Source of the DNA: Rhynchopus euleeides
Lineage: Eukaryota; Euglenozoa; Diplonemea; Diplonemida; Diplonemidae
Length of the DNA: 64,000 nt
Reading direction: 5' to 3'
Assembly: GCA_963210315.1 (NCBI GenBank)
Contig: OY723316.1
Span: 1,240,001-1,304,000, forward strand
Part shown: positions 1-10,016 of the stretch, in pieces
How positions within the stretch are numbered: position 1 is the first letter of the stretch
Layout of the letters: each line of letters opens with the position of its first letter
Position numbers and translations under genes: made by a program
The notes under the pieces: model-generated
The model's input: only the letters and a program-made list of their open reading frames with translations
The model's database searches: none
Told to the model about the DNA's origin: nothing

Positions 1-559
1 TTTTGGGCACCGCGCTGCGTAAAGCGAGGGAACAGTACCCGTTGTCCGTGTCACGCCACCTCGTTGTCTTGTTTGTGCGGCTTTACTCTTCTGAGCAAAG
101 CCACATGTACACACACAGTGACACCCCACAACATGTGCACGGCGGACTCCTTCCCTGCAAGAAGAAATACGTTTGCAGAAGGAATTTCAGGAGGCATGCA
201 TCACCCAAAGGCATGATCGTGGTTAGGAGCCAATTTTGATCGTGTTTGAGGCCCTTTAAAGGTGTGCAATGCACACACCATGCTCTGCAAGAACACTTCC
301 CCGTGGTGGTGGTCAGTGCCGCATTCTGCTTTGCTCGTCGGATCCTATTGTGTCGATCGAACGTCCCGACTCGCTTGCCACACGAACTGGAGGGGTTCGC
401 GAGTGGGAACACCCCTGCCCGCCCCCCCGCCCCCGCGATTGGTCCTCTTGTGGTTTGTGTTCGGCCCGCTCTCGTGGCACCTCCACAGCAACGGCAGAGG
501 AGGCCAAGTTGAACAGCGCCTGCAACACGCACAACCCAGCAGTGACCAGGGTTGCAACA
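1..559. other. 5' flank of cyclase gene 1
   Basis: No independent gene is seen. Positions about 42-310 are repeated at about 3283-3500 ahead of the second cyclase gene; both contain the words GGCTTTACTCTTCTGAGCAA and CACGGCGGACTCCTTCCCTG. The last 50 bases before the ATG are shared by every cyclase gene in the window: a C-rich stretch ending in CAGCAG, then TGACCAGGGTTGCAACA, then the start codon. The first part resembles a 3' splice or trans-splice acceptor, so the mRNA 5' end may lie only about 17 bases upstream of the ATG. Confidence 0.5.
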
Positions 560-2770
560 ATGGGGTGGTTTGAGCGTATCATCTCGATGGACGGGAGGCT
601 GCAGGGCAAGGCGCGCAGAGACAGGCGATTGATGCTGCTCGTCAGCCTTGGGAGTCTTTTAACGGTCAGCTCGGGGGCATCTGGGCAACACTCACCGCTC
701 GGCCTGATCATAGTGTGCCTCTGTGGCCTGGCACAGCTTGTGATCATCATCATGTGCCTGTGCCGTGTGCACCTGACCCACAACATCATCCGTGCCTACA
801 TCGCGGCTCTCGCACTGATGATGATTGCCCTTGATCTCGTCCGCCGCAGCATTGGCAGCGCTCCCGTATGGAGTACGTTCGTGCTGCTCGCAGACCTGTC
901 ACTGGTGATCGGCCTCGGAAGGCGCTTCGCCACAGGGCTCACAGCAGTGGCCGCCGTGTGGGTTGTCATCAACGGGATAGAAAGAGTGGTGCGCTTCGGG
1001 CTGTACGACCTCCCTGGTTCGCCAACCTACTGGCATCGGTGGGAGCGACTGCAGCTGACTGTCAGCTGCGCAGAACCGCCTTGTCCGAGCCATCCAGGAG
1101 CGGCTATCACAGAGATGGCGATATCTTTGCTTGTGCTTCTGATTGACTTCATCGCCACACGCGGGTTCGCAGAGTCTGCGGAGAAGGAGAAGGCGTCGAT
1201 GGGACGGACCATCGAGACTGTGGAGGCGATTGCACAGCTTCTGGCGGGCTACGACGTCGACACCGTGGCGGAGATGCTGCAGGAGGCAGAGGCGGAGGGG
1301 CGGCTGCCTGCTGCGATGCACGAGGCACTTCAAAGACTGGAGCAGAACCTGCGTGCGTACCGCCCGTACCTCCCTGCCGTGCTGCTGGAGCAGCAGCAGC
1401 ACTCACCTGACGGTCACAGTGCTGGGCAGCCCTGTGTGCCACCTGCTGCCGCACCCGGTGCGAAGAGCGAGCGCGCAGCAATCGTGTTCACCGACATCCG
1501 TGCGTCCACATCGATCTGGGAGGCGGCATCCGATGCGATGAAGAAGGCGATGGTGGTGCACAACACGGTGATGCGATCTGCACTGTCTGCGTGGGGCGGG
1601 TACGAGGCGAAGACAATCGGGGACGCCTTCATGGTTGCGTTCGAGGATGCACATGCGGGTGTGTGCTTCGGGCTTGAGGTGCAGGAGAAGCTGCTTGCGG
1701 CGGAGTGGCCTGCTGCGCTGCTGGAGGTCGGGATCTGCCACCCGACAGAGCTGTGGGGCGGGCTGACGGTGCGTGTCGGTGTGAACGAGGGTCCTGTGAC
1801 GCTGGAGACGAACACGCTGACCGGGCGTGTGGACTACTTCGGACACACGGTGAACGTGGCTTCACGCCTCGAGTCTGTGTGTGTGCCTGGTGCAGTTGCG
1901 GTGCCTGCCGTCCTGTGGTCGAGTGTGAGTCGTGCTTCAGGGTGTGCTGACGCACATGCAGGTCCCGCAGTGGCGACTGAGCTGAAGGGTGTGAGCGAGC
2001 CTGTGCCTGTGTGCAGCGTGTGGCCTGCCCGCCTGCTGGGGCGTGAGCGGCACCCTCTGCGGGCACCTGCACCTTTCCTTGCATCACCCTCGTATGCGCC
2101 TTCCCTTCTTGGGGGGTCCCATGCAGGATCATGGAGGTCGCACGTCAGTGATACGGTGCTGATGATGCCCCAGACGGAACGACACGATGGGACAGTCGGT
2201 GTAACCACACTCAGCAGCATGTCTCTGGGCGAGATCGACAACGCACTGTCGGGTATAGTGCCACTTCTGGAGCAGAGCGGCGGTGTGCTGCTGTCGCTGA
2301 TCGGCCACAAGCTCTTCCTCGGGTGGAACGTCGGGAAGAAGATGGCAGCACACGCGGAGGGCGCACTGCGGTTTGCACAGCGTGTGCTGCAGCACGGTGG
2401 GCAGACTGTCGCAACACTCGGGATCGCAAGTGGGACTGTCGAACACGGTGACGTGGGGACTGTGCGGCAGCGCTTCGTGACTGCGTCAGGCGGTGCTGTG
2501 GAGGCGAGCCTTGCGCTGCGCCGTCTGGCTCTGTCGATGAACATGCGGTGCCTGTACACGGCGGAGGCACCACCGGGTGCTGTGCGCGAGCTGCTACGTC
2601 CCACCACAGCATGTCTCCCGGAGGACGGCGCCGTGGTGTATGAGGTCGAGTCTGTGTCGAATCCGTTGCTCTGCAGTAGAGTGTGTCGCACAAGCCCCCG
2701 AGTGGCCCGTCCCGAAGGTGCTTTTTTTAGAGCAGTACCCTTCAAACCTTCCAAGGACGCCACTGAGTAG
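560..2770 (+). CDS. Membrane class III adenylyl cyclase, dual domain (array copy 1)
   Basis: Predicted 736-aa membrane enzyme converting ATP to cAMP. The frame is open further upstream, but the ATG at 560 (MGWFERII) is the first one shared with the paralogues. Residues about 24-140 and 183-199 form roughly six hydrophobic helices. A loop at about 141-182 carries Cys170 and Cys175 and probably faces outward. A charged helical linker (203-272) ends in YRPYLP. The cyclase domain (about 305-460) has the full catalytic set: metal Asp312 in FTDI and Asp355 in IGDAF, adenine-selecting Lys351 and Asp425, and Asn432/Arg436 in NVASR. A second, degenerate cyclase-like domain (about 545-690) has GH where GD is expected and lacks the Asn/Arg pair. 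The sequence after the stop resembles that of copies 2 and 4. Identity as a class III cyclase is firm; ATP over GTP is inferred from Lys/Asp. Confidence 0.92.
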   Translation: MGWFERIISMDGRLQGKARRDRRLMLLVSLGSLLTVSSGASGQHSPLGLIIVCLCGLAQLVIIIMCLCRVHLTHNIIRAYIAALALMMIALDLVRRSIGSAPVWSTFVLLADLSLVIGLGRRFATGLTAVAAVWVVINGIERVVRFGLYDLPGSPTYWHRWERLQLTVSCAEPPCPSHPGAAITEMAISLLVLLIDFIATRGFAESAEKEKASMGRTIETVEAIAQLLAGYDVDTVAEMLQEAEAEGRLPAAMHEALQRLEQNLRAYRPYLPAVLLEQQQHSPDGHSAGQPCVPPAAAPGAKSERAAIVFTDIRASTSIWEAASDAMKKAMVVHNTVMRSALSAWGGYEAKTIGDAFMVAFEDAHAGVCFGLEVQEKLLAAEWPAALLEVGICHPTELWGGLTVRVGVNEGPVTLETNTLTGRVDYFGHTVNVASRLESVCVPGAVAVPAVLWSSVSRASGCADAHAGPAVATELKGVSEPVPVCSVWPARLLGRERHPLRAPAPFLASPSYAPSLLGGSHAGSWRSHVSDTVLMMPQTERHDGTVGVTTLSSMSLGEIDNALSGIVPLLEQSGGVLLSLIGHKLFLGWNVGKKMAAHAEGALRFAQRVLQHGGQTVATLGIASGTVEHGDVGTVRQRFVTASGGAVEASLALRRLALSMNMRCLYTAEAPPGAVRELLRPTTACLPEDGAVVYEVESVSNPLLCSRVCRTSPRVARPEGAFFRAVPFKPSKDATE

Positions 2771-3582
2771 GTCGCCCTGCTTTCTCATGCGCTGTCGTCT
2801 TCATTGTCACTCTGCCCGTGTACCCCGATGTTGTTGGGCTTGGATTACATTTGTGTGCCGTTCCCCGTCGAATGAACTGCGCTTTTCCGCACACTTCAAT
2901 GTGGGTGGAAAGTTTCTGGCGCTTTGTTCGTGCCCTTGTGCTCCTCACTCACGACACCATCATCAGCAGGAGTGTGAGTGTGGAAGCGTCAACGCAAAAA
3001 TAAACCATAGCAAGAAGGTGCCGATCAAAGCGCAGAGACACTCTTTGTTACACATCACATCGTGCTGATCGCAGTGGGGTCACTTTGGCCATGGGGTGCC
3101 GATAAACACCCCTTATTGGCGGTCCCCATTCAGGCCATGTTCCTTGTGTGCGTTTCACCACAACCTCCCCCTCCCCAATCCTTCGTGTTGGGTGACATGT
3201 GTCGACGGTGTTCCATTTGGTTCTGCATCGTACAGAAGCCCACAAGAGGCAGCTGCACGGGAGAACTGCTACGATACCACCACTTCGTTGTCTTGTTTAT
3301 CCCGGCTTTACTCTTCTGAGCAAAGCGACACACACAGTAACAATCCACAACCTGTGCACGGCGGACTCCTTCCCTGCAAGAAGAAGTACATTTGCAGAAG
3401 GAATTGCAGGAGGCATGCACTGCCCAAAGGCAGGAATCGTCGTCAAAGGCCATTTTTGATCCCGTTTGAGGCCCTTTTCAATGCACCGTGATCATGCAAG
3501 AACGTGGAGGTGTGCCAAGTTGAGCAGCAGACGGCACAGCGCCTGCAACACGCACCACCCAGCAGTGACCAGGGTTGCAACA
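2771..3582. other. Intergenic spacer between cyclase copies 1 and 2
   Basis: No gene is seen. It holds the 3' flank shared by the dual-domain cyclases (word CCCCGTCGAATGAACTGC), a diverged S-type repeat ending GGAAGCGTCAACGC near 2980-2997, a reverse-strand copy of the CCCCACTGCGATC motif near 3067-3080, and from about 3283 the repeated 5' flank. The copy 1/copy 2 pair therefore looks like a tandem duplication of about 3 kb including promoter-side DNA. Confidence 0.55.
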
Positions 3583-5790
3583 ATGGGGTGGTTTGAGCGC
3601 ATCATCTCGATAGACGGGAGGCTGCAGGGCAAGGCACGCAGCGACAGGCGTCTGATGCTGCTCGTCAGCCTTGGGTGTCTTTTAACGGTCGGCTCCGGTG
3701 GGGTATACGGGGTACATTCACCGCTTGGCCGGATCGTAGTGTACCTCTGTGGCCTGGCACAGCTGGTGATCATCATCATGTGCCTGTGCCGTGTGCACCT
3801 GACACACAACATCATCCGTCTCTACGTTGCGGCGCTTGCGCTGATGATGATTGCCCTTGATATCGTCCGCCGCAGCATCGGCAGCACTCCCGTATGGAGT
3901 GTATTTGTGCTGCTCGCAGACCTGTCACTGGTGATCGGCCTCGGAAGGCGCTTCGCCACAGGGCTGGCAGCCGTGGCCACCGTGTGGGTCGTCATCACTG
4001 GGGCCGAAGGGTTGCTGCGCTTCGGGCTGTACGACATCCCTGGCACAGCACCCGACTGGTATAGGTGGGAGCGACTGCAGCTGACTATCAGCTGCGCAGA
4101 GCCGCCTTGTCCGAGACATCCAGGAGCGACCATCACAGAGGTGACGATATCTCTGCTAGTTCTGCTGATCGACTTCATCGCCACACGCGGGTTCGCAGAG
4201 TCTGCGGAGAAGGAGAAGGCGTCGATGGGACGGACCATCGAGACTGTGGAGGCGATTGCACAGCTTCTGGCGGGCTACGACGTCGACACCGTGGCGGAGA
4301 TGCTGCAGGAGGCGGAGGCGGAGGGGCGGCTGCCTGCTGCGATGCACGAGGCGCTTCACAGGCTGGAAGAGAACCTGCGTGCGTACCGCCCGTACCTCCC
4401 TGCCGTGCTGCTGGAGCAGCAGCAGCACTCACCTGACAGTCCCAGTGCTGGGCAGCCCTGTGTGCCACCTGCTGCCGCACCCGGTGCGAAGAGCGAGCGT
4501 GCAGCAATCGTGTTCACCGACATCCGTGCGTCCACATCGATCTGGGAGGCGGCATCCGAGGCGATGAAGAAGGCGATGGTGGTGCACAACACGGTGATGC
4601 GATCTGCACTGTCTGCGTGGGGCGGGTACGAGGCGAAGACAATCGGGGACGCCTTCATGGTTGCGTTCGAGGATGCACATGCGGGTGTGTGCTTCGGGCT
4701 TGAGGTGCAGGAGAAGCTGCTTGCGGCGGAGTGGCCTGCTGCGCTGCTGGAGGTCGGGATCTGCCACCCGACAGAGCTGTGGGGCGGGCTGACGGTGCGT
4801 GTCGGTGTGAACGAGGGTCCTGTGACGCTGGAGACGAACACGCTGACCGGGCGTGTGGACTACTTCGGACACACGGTGAACGTGGCTTCACGCCTCGAGT
4901 CTGTGTGTGTGCCTGGTTCAGTTGCGGTGCCTGCCGTCCTGTGGTCGAGTGTGGCTAGCGTTTCAGGGTGTGCTGACGCACATGCAGGTGCCGCAGTGGC
5001 GACTGAGCTGAAGGGCGTGAGCGAGCCTGTGCCTGTGTGCAGCGTGTGGCCTGCCTGCCTGCATGGGCGTGAGCGGCATCCTCTGCGGGCACCTGCACCT
5101 TCAGTGTCACCCTCGCACGCGACTTCTCTTGGACTCTCCTTTGCAGGGTCGTGGGTGTCGCACGCGAGCGATCCTGCACTGATGAGACACCACGCGGAAC
5201 GACACGATGGGACAGTCGGTGTAACCACACTCAGCAGCATGTCTCTGGGCGAGATCGACAACGCACAGTCGGGGATAGTGCCACTTCTGGAACAGAATGG
5301 CGGTGTGCTGCTGTCGCTGATCGGCCACAACTTCTTCATCGGGTGGAACGTCGGGAAGAAGATGGCAGCACACGCGGAGGGCGCACTTCGGTTTGCACAG
5401 CGTGTGCTGCAGCACGGTGGGCAGACTGTCGCAACACTCGGGATCGCAAGCGGGACTGTCGAACACGGTGATGTGGGGACTGTGCGGCAGCGCTTCGTGA
5501 CTGCGTCAGGCGGTGCTGTGGAGGCGAGCCTTGCGCTGCGCCGTCTGGCTCTGTCGATGAACATGCGGTGCCTGTACACGGCGGAGGCACCACCGGGTGC
5601 TGTGCGCGAGATGCTATGTCCCACCACAGCACGTCTGCCGCAGGACGACGCCGTGGTGTATGAGGTTGAGTCTGTGTCGAATCCGTTGCTCTGCAGTAGT
5701 GTGCGTCGCACAAGCCTCCGAGTGGTCTGTCCCGAAAGTGTTTGTTTAGGAGCAGTACCCTGCAAACCTTCCAAGGACGCCACTGAGTAG
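3583..5790 (+). CDS. Membrane class III adenylyl cyclase, dual domain (array copy 2)
   Basis: A 735-aa paralogue of copy 1 with the same order: about six membrane helices, Cys-containing loop, helical linker, complete catalytic domain, degenerate second domain. It is nearly identical to copy 1 through the linker and catalytic domain, with FTDI, EAKTIGDAFMV, VDYFGHTVNVASR all retained. Differences cluster in the loop after helix 1 (SGGVYGVHSPLG), the loop before helix 6 (GTAPDWYRW), the region between the two cyclase domains, and the C-terminal tail. In the second domain GD is again GH (IGHNFFIGWN). The ATG at 3583 follows the family leader TGACCAGGGTTGCAACA. Both copies look functional; the spread of changes suggests ligand-side diversification under a conserved catalytic core. 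Confidence 0.92.
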   Translation: MGWFERIISIDGRLQGKARSDRRLMLLVSLGCLLTVGSGGVYGVHSPLGRIVVYLCGLAQLVIIIMCLCRVHLTHNIIRLYVAALALMMIALDIVRRSIGSTPVWSVFVLLADLSLVIGLGRRFATGLAAVATVWVVITGAEGLLRFGLYDIPGTAPDWYRWERLQLTISCAEPPCPRHPGATITEVTISLLVLLIDFIATRGFAESAEKEKASMGRTIETVEAIAQLLAGYDVDTVAEMLQEAEAEGRLPAAMHEALHRLEENLRAYRPYLPAVLLEQQQHSPDSPSAGQPCVPPAAAPGAKSERAAIVFTDIRASTSIWEAASEAMKKAMVVHNTVMRSALSAWGGYEAKTIGDAFMVAFEDAHAGVCFGLEVQEKLLAAEWPAALLEVGICHPTELWGGLTVRVGVNEGPVTLETNTLTGRVDYFGHTVNVASRLESVCVPGSVAVPAVLWSSVASVSGCADAHAGAAVATELKGVSEPVPVCSVWPACLHGRERHPLRAPAPSVSPSHATSLGLSFAGSWVSHASDPALMRHHAERHDGTVGVTTLSSMSLGEIDNAQSGIVPLLEQNGGVLLSLIGHNFFIGWNVGKKMAAHAEGALRFAQRVLQHGGQTVATLGIASGTVEHGDVGTVRQRFVTASGGAVEASLALRRLALSMNMRCLYTAEAPPGAVREMLCPTTARLPQDDAVVYEVESVSNPLLCSSVRRTSLRVVCPESVCLGAVPCKPSKDATE

Positions 5791-7158
5791 CTCACTCTGC
5801 TTACTTGTGTGCTGTCGTCTTCATTGGCACTCTGTCAGAGGGCTGGCTTACTTTTGTGTGCCGTCCCCCGTCGAATGAACTGCGTTTTTTTTAAGCACAC
5901 TCGTGTGAGCGGAAAGCGCCCCACCACAGCTGCAACCAAACGTGCTCTATACACTAACCCCACCCTTCATCAGGCTCAGGGTGTCAGTTTCAGGGTTTTG
6001 TGTGTAGAAGCGCCAACGCAACAAACAAAAGGAAATTCATCAGAGCGGTTGTAGCTGTGAAGTGATAGGGCGCTTTTGGTAGAACGCGCAAATCACCCGC
6101 TCGGGCGAGAAGTGTGTTAAGCCTAAAAAGGAGCTGTGGCAGCAATGTGGGCGTGTCGTCTGCATCATTTCCTTCTCTGCCTTATCAGTACATTCACCTT
6201 CCTTCTGCAGATTAACACCCCGGTTGCACAAACAAACATCACATCAGGTTTGGGGAAGCTTGGGCCGAAGCACACCGCGAACACTGTGCTGGTGTGGTGT
6301 GCCGGTGTGCTCCCAGGATGGATGGAGAGCATCGTTCCACCCATCACACCGAATGCGTAGAGCCTCTTCTGTTGGACGATCTTGCCACTGCTTTCATTGC
6401 TTCTCCTCCGGCACCAGCCCTGCCGTCCCCAAGGCGACGACTTCTTCTTCCGTTGACTGTCGCTGCCACACCCTCCCTTCCCACATCTACACTCTGTTAT
6501 GTTGCGTCCCCAGTTCGTTCCCCCCTTAGCAAGCAGGCACGGCCTCATGCGACCCAAGGCAACCCGACGGCAGAAGGACAGACCGCCCCATCCCAACGCA
6601 GCAAGCCACAGTGGCTGTGGCCACACTCAGCAGCATGTCTCTGGGGGACATCGACATCGGGTTGGCATCTATAGTGCCACTTCTGGAGCAGAGCGGCGGT
6701 TGCGCTGATGGCGCTGATCGGAAACAACTTCTTCATCGGGTGGAACGTTTACACCAACCTTCATTAGGCAAAACACGTGAGGTTTGTTCACCCGGGTTTT
6801 GGCGCACAAACGACACCTTGTCTTTTTAATCCGTTTTGAGGCCCTGTGTGCAATGCACACACCATGCAAGCACACTGCCTCGTGGAGGTAGGCAATACCA
6901 TCTTCTTCTTTGCTCGTCAGAGGATATTCACGCGCGGGTCGGGATATCGCGCGAGCGTCAGTGCCACACGAAGTGGAGGGGGGTTCGCGAGTGGTTGTCT
7001 CTTCCCCCGCCCCCACGATTGCTCCTCTTGTGGCTTGTGGTTCGGCCCGCTCTCGTGGCACCTCCACAGCAACGGCAGAGGAGGCCAAGTTGAACAGCAG
7101 ACGGCACAGACACGGCGGCCGCAACACGCACCACCCAGCAGTGACCAGGGTTGCAACA
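5791..7158. other. Intergenic region with shared repeats
   Basis: About 5885-6060 is a diverged S-type repeat. About 6122-6232 recurs at 9018-9128 (word GCTGTGGCAGCAATGTGGG). About 6240-6575 recurs at about 50218-50522 upstream of cyclase copy 5 (words CAGGATGGATGGAGAGCATC and TGCTTTCATTGCTTCTCCTC). A cyclase fragment lies at 6604-6750 and is listed separately. About 6775-7158 resembles the 5' flank of copy 1, including GCTCTCGTGGCACCTCCACA. Confidence 0.55.
6604..6750 (+). pseudogene. Fragment of a cyclase second domain
   Basis: The reading frame encodes ATLSSMSLGDIDIGLASIV and PLLEQSGG, matching the start of the degenerate second domain of the dual-domain cyclases (TTLSSMSLGEIDNALSGIV). 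After the Gly-Gly a single-base shift moves the match to another frame, where ALIGNNFFIGWNV is recovered (compare SLIGHNFFIGWNV). Homology ends near 6750. It is an orphan piece of about 147 bp left between copies 2 and 3, which implies that a further dual-domain copy once stood here and was deleted or rearranged. Confidence 0.8.
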
Positions 7159-8946
7159 ATGGGGTGGTTTGAGCGCATCGTCTCGATGGACGGGAGGCTG
7201 CAGGGCAAGGCGCGCAGGGACAGGCGTCTGGTCTTCCTCGTCAGCCTCGGGGTTGGATTCATAACCGGGTTGTCGTCGATGTTCGCAACGCTGTGGCCTC
7301 TGCAGGCCGTTGCTGTGTACGGCATCTTCTTGCCGCACGTCGTCATGGCGGCGATGTGCATCTTCCGCGTCAACCTGACACCGAACATACTGTGCGTCTA
7401 CATCGGGATGCTGGGCGTCGGGATCATATTCACAGACCTCAACCAGCGCACCATCGGCAACCAGGCGATCTCCTCTTCGTTCGTGCTGCTCGCAGACCTG
7501 TCGCTGGTGCTTAGTCTCGGAAGGCGCTTCGCCACAGGGCTCACAGCAGTGGCGGCCATGTGGGTGCTGCTCAGCGGGGTGGAGGTGGTCACGCGCTTCG
7601 GGCTGTACGACCTGCCTGGTTCTGCTCCCGACGTTGAACGGTGGAAGCATGCACAGGACGCATCCAGCTGTACGAACCCCCCCTGCCCCATCAGCGCTCT
7701 GGCGGGGTTCGTTCAGACGCAGGGTTCGTTAATGGTGTTGTTGATCGACTTCGCCGCCACACGCGACTTCGCAGAGTCTGCGGAGAAGGAGAAGGCGTCG
7801 ATGGGACGGACCATCGAGACTGTGGAGGCGATTGCACAGCTTCTGGCGGGCTACGACGTCGACACCGTGGCGGAGATGCTGCAGGAGGCGGAGGCGGAGG
7901 GGCGGCTGCCTGCTGCGATGCACGAGGCACTTCGCAGGCTGGAAGAGAACCTGCGTGCGTATCGCCCGTACCTCCCGAAGTCCTGCCTGCCTCACCTATC
8001 CAACAGCCCGTGCGGGTCTGTGGATGAGTCGTCTATTGTCAGCTCCGACGCGCCCGGCTCGATCACGGTCAGCGATTCCGACAGTGAGCTCCTCGACACG
8101 CACAGAGGCATGCCGATGAAGCCGCTTGGGGTTCTGAAGGCGGGGAACGCCACGACGCTTGTGGTCAACACACGCGACTCAGTGCCGTGCCTGGAGCACA
8201 ACCCCTCCAAGTTCACAGCGTTCTTCGGGCTGGTGCTGACCAACACGATGTCTGCGGTGGAGTCACGCCGTGGGCTGGTGGACATGTTCATCGGTGACCG
8301 CATCCTGGCCTCCTTCAACACGTCCCGCCCGTGCCTGGTGCATGCCTCTTCGGCCGCCAGTGCAGCACAGAGCATCGTGCAGGCGCTGTGCAGCGACAAC
8401 ACCGACACTGAAAGCGAGGGGCCACTGCGTGTGAACATCGGAGCAGCTTCGGGACGTGTGATGTGCGGGGACACAGGCTGTCTGGAGATGCGGCGCTTCA
8501 GCCTGCTTGGCGTGCTTCCCTTGATGGCGTGCGGGATGGAGCGTGCGGCACGTGCGTTCGGTCTAGACGTGGTGTGCAACACAACGCTGCAGCAGGACGC
8601 GGTGCACGAGCACGTCCTCCTGCTTGTGCCGCGCCTGGTCCGTCTCGTCAAGATAACTGCCCGTGCGGGTCAAGGCGTGCACCTGCCTGCCTCCCTCAGC
8701 GATAAGGCTGCCGTGCCCGCCTACGAACTCCGCATGCAGGCAGCCAGCAGCGTGCACATGGAGGAGTGGATGTACCACATCGGCAAGTCAGCATCGGAGT
8801 GGGAGCCCTACAACACTGCGGTGCGAGACTACCTCAGCGGGCACAGCATCGACCAGGTTTCTGCCTTGGTGGGGGAGCACGTGGGGGATCTGCGCGACGC
8901 CATCACCCTGCTGGGCGACAGGTCCCCGCTGGACGTGCAGGTGTGA
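7159..8946 (+). CDS. Cyclase-like membrane protein, C2-only type (array copy 3)
   Basis: A 595-aa protein with the family N-terminus (MGWFERIVS), about six membrane helices, SCTNPPCP loop and the same linker ending YRPYLP. It then diverges: a Ser/Asp-rich spacer is followed by one cyclase-fold domain in which the first metal-binding motif is VVNTR instead of FTDI and the adenine Lys is Met (MFIGDRILASFN keeps GD). The segment that should hold the Asp and the Asn/Arg pair reads SLLGVLPLMACGMERAARAF. It aligns best with the second domain of the dual-domain copies (IASGTVEHGDVG against AASGRVMCGDTG). The C-terminal WEPYNTAVRDYLSGHSIDQV resembles the helical tail seen after other protist cyclase domains. 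Predicted to lack activity alone; it may be a regulatory or heterodimer partner. Confidence 0.85.
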   Translation: MGWFERIVSMDGRLQGKARRDRRLVFLVSLGVGFITGLSSMFATLWPLQAVAVYGIFLPHVVMAAMCIFRVNLTPNILCVYIGMLGVGIIFTDLNQRTIGNQAISSSFVLLADLSLVLSLGRRFATGLTAVAAMWVLLSGVEVVTRFGLYDLPGSAPDVERWKHAQDASSCTNPPCPISALAGFVQTQGSLMVLLIDFAATRDFAESAEKEKASMGRTIETVEAIAQLLAGYDVDTVAEMLQEAEAEGRLPAAMHEALRRLEENLRAYRPYLPKSCLPHLSNSPCGSVDESSIVSSDAPGSITVSDSDSELLDTHRGMPMKPLGVLKAGNATTLVVNTRDSVPCLEHNPSKFTAFFGLVLTNTMSAVESRRGLVDMFIGDRILASFNTSRPCLVHASSAASAAQSIVQALCSDNTDTESEGPLRVNIGAASGRVMCGDTGCLEMRRFSLLGVLPLMACGMERAARAFGLDVVCNTTLQQDAVHEHVLLLVPRLVRLVKITARAGQGVHLPASLSDKAAVPAYELRMQAASSVHMEEWMYHIGKSASEWEPYNTAVRDYLSGHSIDQVSALVGEHVGDLRDAITLLGDRSPLDVQV

Positions 8947-10016
8947 TGAGGCGCTGAAAGGGGGGCACGTGCACCTTGTGAATTATTGTGCGTGGTTTGG
9001 TCTGCCGTGCCCCCCCCCCCCTAAAAAGCTGTGGCAGCAATGTGGGTTGCTGTGCGTCATTTGCTTCTCTGCCTTATCAGTGCAGTCGCCTTCCTTCTGC
9101 AGATTGACACCCCGGTTGCACGAACGGAATAAAAGAAGCCCCGGCAATCCTTCTTTTTTTCTGCTCCCGGCATTGCCATGCCGACACCTCTTCTTTCTGT
9201 GCCGGGGCTGCTGCCGCAGGCTGCCCGGATTTGGCGCACAAACAACAGCCTTATCTTTTTTACGATCTCGCGGGGGCACAGATACTTTCCGTTTTGTCTT
9301 TCTTCCGCACACTTGACAGTCTTGTTGAGGAATATTATTATTACTATAGGGTATGGCAAGTTTTGCGGGACCAGCGTGTACCGTAATATTGCACAGCTGG
9401 GCCAGCAAAAAAAATCGCATTGTCTCGACCTGCCCCTGACCAAAAATCATTATTTCGAGGTATCTGAAGGCACGGGCAGGCACGGGCACTCCCGAAATGC
9501 TCGCCAGGAGGTCGCAAATCGTATTTTTCACAAAAATCGGCCTGACGGCCCTCAACACAATACGATTTTCGCGAAAAATCGAAAAAATTTTCACCCCGAA
9601 TTTTCGCCCAAAACACCATTTTTCCGCCCCCAGGCACACCCACACCCAGAAAAAAATGGGTTTTGGGCGAAATTTTGGGGTGCAAAATTTTCACTTTTTT
9701 GGGTGAAAAATGGCCTGGGGGGCCTACTTTGGGTGGTTTTCGAAGGGTTTTGGTACCCTCCAGACACCAGAATGGCACTGTCTGGAGGGGTTACTGCATG
9801 TTAAACCCCATTCTCTGCTCCCAAGGCAGGGCAGCTGCTGGTGAGTAGGTGGTACCTGGCACGTCCTTGACGTGTGGTGCTCCTCTCATCAGCAGCTGAG
9901 TGGTGAGGGGCATGCCTCCATTTAACAGATTGTTAAGAGTGTTGGAGTGCACGCCTCCTGAAGGTGTGGTGTTGGGCAGGACGAAAAGCCGACGGCTAGA
10001 TACTCCTGTGTGCTGC
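8947..10016. other. Intergenic DNA, A/T-run rich
   Basis: No supported gene. About 9018-9128 repeats 6122-6232. From about 9370 the sequence is rich in AAAAATCG-like words (for example GCGAAAAATCGAAAAAATTT), a texture also seen at 12.9-13.3 kb and 28.7-29.3 kb. Open frames through this stretch change character every few tens of bases and look like chance. Confidence 0.5.

Noticed and set aside
834-2763. Long minus-strand open frames opposite the cyclase genes
   Set aside because: They mirror GC-rich codons of the sense gene and carry no family motifs; such shadows appear under every cyclase copy.
9178-9804. Open frame of about 208 codons
   Set aside because: It crosses A/T-run DNA, has overlapping frames of similar length and no motif or splice context.
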